From an uncultured Candidatus Peregrinibacteria bacterium (GTDB lineage: Bacteria; Patescibacteriota; Gracilibacteria; Peribacterales; Peribacteraceae), in assembly GCA_903822115.1 (NCBI GenBank), contig CAIJNU010000084.1, positions 1 through 9,414 on the forward strand: a DNA stretch of 9,414 nucleotides, written 5' to 3'. Made by a program: the position numbers and the translations under genes. Below are positions 7,230 to 9,414 of the stretch, one piece after another; positions within the stretch are counted from its first letter, which is position 1, and every line of letters starts with the position of its first letter. The notes under the pieces are model-generated. The model did not search any database and was not told where the DNA came from. It worked only from the letters and a program-made list of their open reading frames with translations.

Positions 7230-7847
7230 TCACCCCTGCGTTTTATCGTTGGGCTTGGAGTCCCTCACTCTCCCATCCTGCAACACCGGGAGAGGATAGG
7301 CGGAGATCGCAGCCTCGAGCTTGTCGAGCAACTTCACCGGATCATCGTCCATGACGAGATTGGGAGGCATCTCGCGCTTGCAGAGCTCAACGACGATGTG
7401 CTCGATGTGATTGCTGATACCGCCCGAATTCGTGAGGACGCCGATCGGACGACCCTCGTCGTATGCGATCGTGAATTCGTTGAGCGTCCCGATGCCGCCG
7501 CCGATGAGAATTATTCCGTCGGCAGAGCGGATATTGATAATGTCGCGTTCCATGAACCCCAAACCCGTGTAGATGATCATGTCATGGGCGTGAGGCGATT
7601 GGTATTCGTTGATGTGCTGGTGCTCCGAGAAGGCCGGCGAAATCCCGATCGAAAATCCTCCGTTCTCCTGCGCGCCACGAAGCGCATCATTGGGCAATCC
7701 AGGACACGCCCCGTTAATGAAAATGTAGTTGCGCTTCGCGATCTCCTGACCGAGCGCCCATGCCTTCTCGCGAGCAACGGGATCCTCCATCTGAGGACCA
7801 CTCGCAGAACCCATGACGCCGATCTTGAGTCGATGTTGGTATGACAT
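7230..7847 (-). CDS. LOG-like Rossmann-fold nucleotide-binding protein (TIGR00725-type)
   Basis: The 205-aa product belongs to the LOG/'lysine decarboxylase-like' superfamily, whose studied members split nucleoside 5'-monophosphates (cytokinin ribotides) or bind molybdenum cofactor. It opens with a beta strand and glycine loop, KIGVMGSASG (8-17). A second loop, NGACPGLPNDALRGA, starts at 45. Then come FMERDIINIRSADG (98-111), carrying R101, and GGGIGTLNE (116-124), carrying E124. LOG enzymes use an arginine and a glutamate in these two motifs, and both are kept. The hallmark PGGxGTxxE has Gly in place of Pro, which also occurs in the TIGR00725 branch. Substrate and role cannot be told, and the old 'lysine decarboxylase' label should not be used. 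The start is 5 nt after the stop of the upstream four-cysteine protein gene, with no Shine-Dalgarno, so expression is probably coupled to it. The 3' end faces der, 5 bp away. Confidence 0.8.
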   Translation of the reverse strand: MSYQHRLKIGVMGSASGPQMEDPVAREKAWALGQEIAKRNYIFINGACPGLPNDALRGAQENGGFSIGISPAFSEHQHINEYQSPHAHDMIIYTGLGFMERDIINIRSADGIILIGGGIGTLNEFTIAYDEGRPIGVLTNSGGISNHIEHIVVELCKREMPPNLVMDDDPVKLLDKLEAAISAYPLPVLQDGRVRDSKPNDKTQG

Positions 7848-7852
7848 AGAAA

Positions 7853-8200
7853 TCAGGAATGAGTGAACGAGGCGAAACAGAATGCTCTGAGGTCGGGCTT
7901 AAGTGTATCAGAAATCTTCCCGCAGATCCCTGCATCACGACGAATGAAGGCTGTGCACATCGTCTGCCAATCACCGAGTGAAGGAGAACTTTCGTAGAGC
8001 GGAATGGGCGAAAGCGTCTCGCATCCCTGCACATCGCCAATGCCTGCGACCCGCTCAATTATTTGCAAAAGCTTTCGATTCGCCGCGGTCTCCATAGAAA
8101 TTATGTCGGGTGTTGCGCGCATCGGGAGCGCACTCGCTCGAGGAACGAGGAGCGCTATGGCAGCGTATCCGACGATGCCGAAGAGGAAGAGAAGACGCAT
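7853..8200 (-). CDS. small exported four-cysteine protein, function unknown
   Basis: This 115-aa product matches no family I can name. Residues 2-19 are hydrophobic after one Arg, followed by a plausible signal-peptidase site, ASA/LP at 24-25, so it is likely secreted or membrane-tethered. The mature part has four cysteines, C60, C82, C93 and C108, enough for two disulfides. The segment RDAGICGKISDTLKPDLRAFC (88-108) has the spacing D-x3-C-x2-I-x8-R-x2-C, which recalls short cysteine repeats seen in exported proteins of CPR and archaeal genomes (from memory, unverified). A TTG at 8203 is in frame, but the ATG at 8200 lies exactly 6 nt after an extended -10 TGCTATACT, so I take 8200. The gene is 47 bp downstream of mltG and 5 nt upstream of the LOG-like gene. 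That it is a real gene rests on signal peptide, promoter and tight packing. Confidence 0.7.
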   Translation of the reverse strand: MRLLFLFGIVGYAAIALLVPRASALPMRATPDIISMETAANRKLLQIIERVAGIGDVQGCETLSPIPLYESSPSLGDWQTMCTAFIRRDAGICGKISDTLKPDLRAFCFASFTHS

Positions 8201-8206
8201 CAAGTA

Positions 8207-8215
8207 AGTATAGCA
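8207..8215 (-). promoter_or_regulatory. extended -10 promoter of the four-cysteine protein gene, leaderless
   Basis: On the minus strand TGC-TATACT occupies 8207-8215, a full extended -10 element, and ends 6 nt before the ATG at 8200. No -35 match is visible, which extended -10 promoters tolerate. It probably drives this gene and the LOG-like gene together. Confidence 0.55.
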
Positions 8216-8233
8216 GAAAACGCTCTTTTCCGC
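8213..8233 (-). repeat. inverted repeat between mltG and the four-cysteine protein gene
   Basis: Two 8-nt arms (8226-8233 and 8213-8220 on the minus strand, GCGGAAAA and TTTTCTGC) pair across the 5-nt loop GAGCG, with one G-T wobble. The hairpin begins 14 nt after the mltG stop and ends against the -10 box of the next gene, so it fills that promoter's spacer. It could weakly terminate mltG transcripts or act as an operator. The T-run belongs to the stem rather than following it, so it is not a classical terminator. Confidence 0.45.
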
Positions 8234-8247
8234 CAGTGGATCCCCTT

Positions 8248-9258
8248 TTATGGCAAGTAGCGTGCGCGATTCACATTCTGATCATCATTTGTTACGGCGT
8301 AGTGGATCTGCCCCTTGGAATCGTGAAGGTAGTACCAATACGGGGAGGTCTGCGGATGCAGTGCTGCTTCGATGCTTGCGAGCCCGGGATTGGCGATGGG
8401 GCCGGGCGGCAGTCCTCTGAATTTTCGAAGATTGTAGGGAGATGCGACAGAGAGATCTGCCTCCGTGAGGGAAGCGGATTTCTTTCCGAGAATGTAGCGA
8501 ACGGAGGAATCCACACCGAGACTCATATGCTTCTCGTAGCGCTTCCAGAGAATACCGGCAACGATCGGCCGTTCCGCGTCCGTCCTCGTTTCCGACTCCA
8601 CCAACGAAGCCATCGTGACGATATCCGAGAGTGAATGACCGGATGTCTTAACCTCCTTCGTCAGTCCGTCCGACACGCGGTTGCGGAAGACGCCGAGGAG
8701 ACGCTCCAGGAAAAACTTCGGAAGAAACTGATCCTCCGTCACGAAGTATGTATCGGGAAAGAGATACCCCTCGAGCTTCCCGCCGCGCGCGGCCGCTTCA
8801 CTCCCCTGCTTCGGCAGAAACGTGAACGTGGAGAAATCGCAGGTCTGCGCGCAGTGGAGGAGATCGCCGCTCGCGGAAAGCCCCTTCGCTGCGAGAAGCG
8901 CATCGATGTCTCTCACCGTGAATCCTTCGGGAATCGTCACCGTCTGCTCCGGCAAGTGCGATCCCATGAGAATATTCACCACCTCCGGCGTGGAAAGCGA
9001 CGGGTGCAGTACGTACGTTCCCGCGAGGAGGCGCGACTGATCGCGGTGCAAACGGACAAACCACGAGAAGAAGAACGGCGAGCGGATGAGGCCCTGCTTC
9101 GAGAGCAATTGCCCGATGGAAGAAACCGAGGAGCCGGAAGGAATCGTGACGATCTCACGCACGTCATTACCGCCGACGGGAGCGAGCTCGTGGCGGTACC
9201 AGGTGTACGTACCGAGTAGGACGAGGATTGCGATAACCACCCATGTGCGCTTGTGCAT
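8248..9258 (-). CDS. mltG: endolytic murein transglycosylase MltG (YceG family)
   Basis: MltG is an inner-membrane enzyme that cuts nascent peptidoglycan strands and is thought to set where elongation ends. The 336-aa product has a short positive N-terminus, one membrane helix (about 6-20) and an extracytoplasmic part. Residues 33-100 form the LysM-like subdomain (VTIPSGSSVSSIGQLL). The catalytic domain carries EGFTVRDI (111-118), LEGYLFPDTY (162-171), and MASLVESET (216-224), whose E221 matches the catalytic glutamate. Next come SPYNLRKFRGLPPGPIANPG (273-292) and a terminal YHYAVT-like strand (here HYAVT, 319-323). The length is close to that of the E. coli protein. A CAQTC pair (C136, C140) in the outer domain is unusual and might form a disulfide. 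The start at 9258 gives a proper membrane anchor and lies 6 nt after a TATCAT box. Presence of this gene implies the cell builds peptidoglycan. Confidence 0.96.
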   Translation of the reverse strand: MHKRTWVVIAILVLLGTYTWYRHELAPVGGNDVREIVTIPSGSSVSSIGQLLSKQGLIRSPFFFSWFVRLHRDQSRLLAGTYVLHPSLSTPEVVNILMGSHLPEQTVTIPEGFTVRDIDALLAAKGLSASGDLLHCAQTCDFSTFTFLPKQGSEAAARGGKLEGYLFPDTYFVTEDQFLPKFFLERLLGVFRNRVSDGLTKEVKTSGHSLSDIVTMASLVESETRTDAERPIVAGILWKRYEKHMSLGVDSSVRYILGKKSASLTEADLSVASPYNLRKFRGLPPGPIANPGLASIEAALHPQTSPYWYYLHDSKGQIHYAVTNDDQNVNRARYLP

Positions 9259-9264
9259 GGATTC

Positions 9265-9292
9265 ATGATAGAGGACAGAGGACGTAGGACAA
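9265..9292 (-). promoter_or_regulatory. mltG promoter, leaderless
   Basis: On the minus strand TATCAT (9265-9270) lies exactly 6 nt before the mltG ATG. TTGTCC (9287-9292) is a fair -35 with a 16-bp spacer. Both the -35 and the spacer are built from the 7-bp repeat units described next, so the promoter is embedded in repeat sequence. Confidence 0.5.
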
Positions 9293-9362
9293 AGTACGTA
9301 GAGTTGAGCTCAAGACAAATTTCGTTGCGTCTAATTAGCCTACGTCCTCATCCCTATGTCCT
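9273..9362. repeat. degenerate 7-bp repeats in inverted orientation
   Basis: Left block on the plus strand: GGACAGA, GGACGTA, GGACAAA, GTACGTA (9273-9300). Right block, in the opposite sense: TTAGCCT, ACGTCCT, CATCCCT, ATGTCCT (9335-9362). The common core is GGAC (GTCC) every 7 bp. The two blocks give a perfect 11-bp inverted repeat, GAGGACGTAGG (9278-9288) and CCTACGTCCTC (9339-9349), separated by 50 bp. The region between (9301-9334) is AT-richer and shows nothing I recognise. The blocks span nearly all of the mltG upstream spacer and touch the stop codon of the right-edge gene. Confidence 0.65.
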
Positions 9363-9414
9363 ATCCTCCCGTCGGCATCCCCATCTCCCCCATGATGCCC
9401 TGCATCTTCTCGGC
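9361..9414 (-). CDS. C-terminal end of an unidentified gene (cut by window edge)
   Basis: An open frame enters from the right edge on the minus strand and ends at a TAG (9361-9363). The 17 visible residues are AEKMQGIMGEMGMPTGG. The Met- and Gly-rich tail resembles the ends of YbaB/EbfC nucleoid-associated proteins, and also those of some Ffh proteins, but 17 residues cannot decide between them or exclude something else. Direction and spacing fit a gene immediately upstream of mltG. That this is coding at all is likely but not proven. Confidence 0.45.
   Translation of the reverse strand, partial: AEKMQGIMGEMGMPTGG

Noticed and set aside
7268..7294. 7-bp inverted repeat as a terminator for der
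   Set aside because: It lies inside the LOG-like coding sequence, has a 13-nt loop and lacks a T-run, so it is not annotated as a terminator.

Overview
The window is ordinary bacterial chromosome, dense and mid-50s % GC by eye, with seven complete protein genes and the 3' end of an eighth. I see no mobile element, CRISPR array, rRNA or tRNA. The standard code fits: long conserved reading frames end in TGA (six genes), TAA or TAG. No gene has a convincing Shine-Dalgarno sequence. Five genes carry a TATACT-like -10 box right in front of the start codon, at exactly 6 nt in four of them. This points to leaderless transcripts. Together with the compact layout and an unusual leucyl-tRNA synthetase editing motif, it suggests a Candidate Phyla Radiation (Patescibacteria) genome, perhaps the Peribacteria/Peregrinibacteria group. 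That placement is inferred from memory of such proteins, not from a search.

Layout. Positions 1-5801 are read leftwards: leuS (leucyl-tRNA synthetase), rsmF-like rRNA cytosine-C5 methyltransferase 19 nt downstream, then dnaG (primase) after a 77-bp gap rich in small palindromes and with its own promoter. A weak terminator candidate lies beyond dnaG. leuS and der are divergent and share a 64-bp promoter region. der (double-GTPase ribosome assembly factor) runs rightwards to 7224 and meets a leftward LOG-like nucleotide-binding protein gene tail to tail with 5 bp between them. Upstream of the LOG-like gene are a small exported four-cysteine protein and then mltG (lytic transglycosylase), all leftward. 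Between mltG and the cut-off gene at the right edge is a 102-bp spacer of degenerate 7-bp repeats in inverted orientation.

Functionally the left part serves translation, rRNA modification, ribosome assembly and replication priming. The right part is envelope related (mltG, the exported protein) plus one gene of uncertain role. No novel defence or metabolic system is evident. The points most worth a second look are the repeated -10/start-codon spacing, the altered LeuRS editing motif, the heptamer repeat spacer and the four-cysteine protein.
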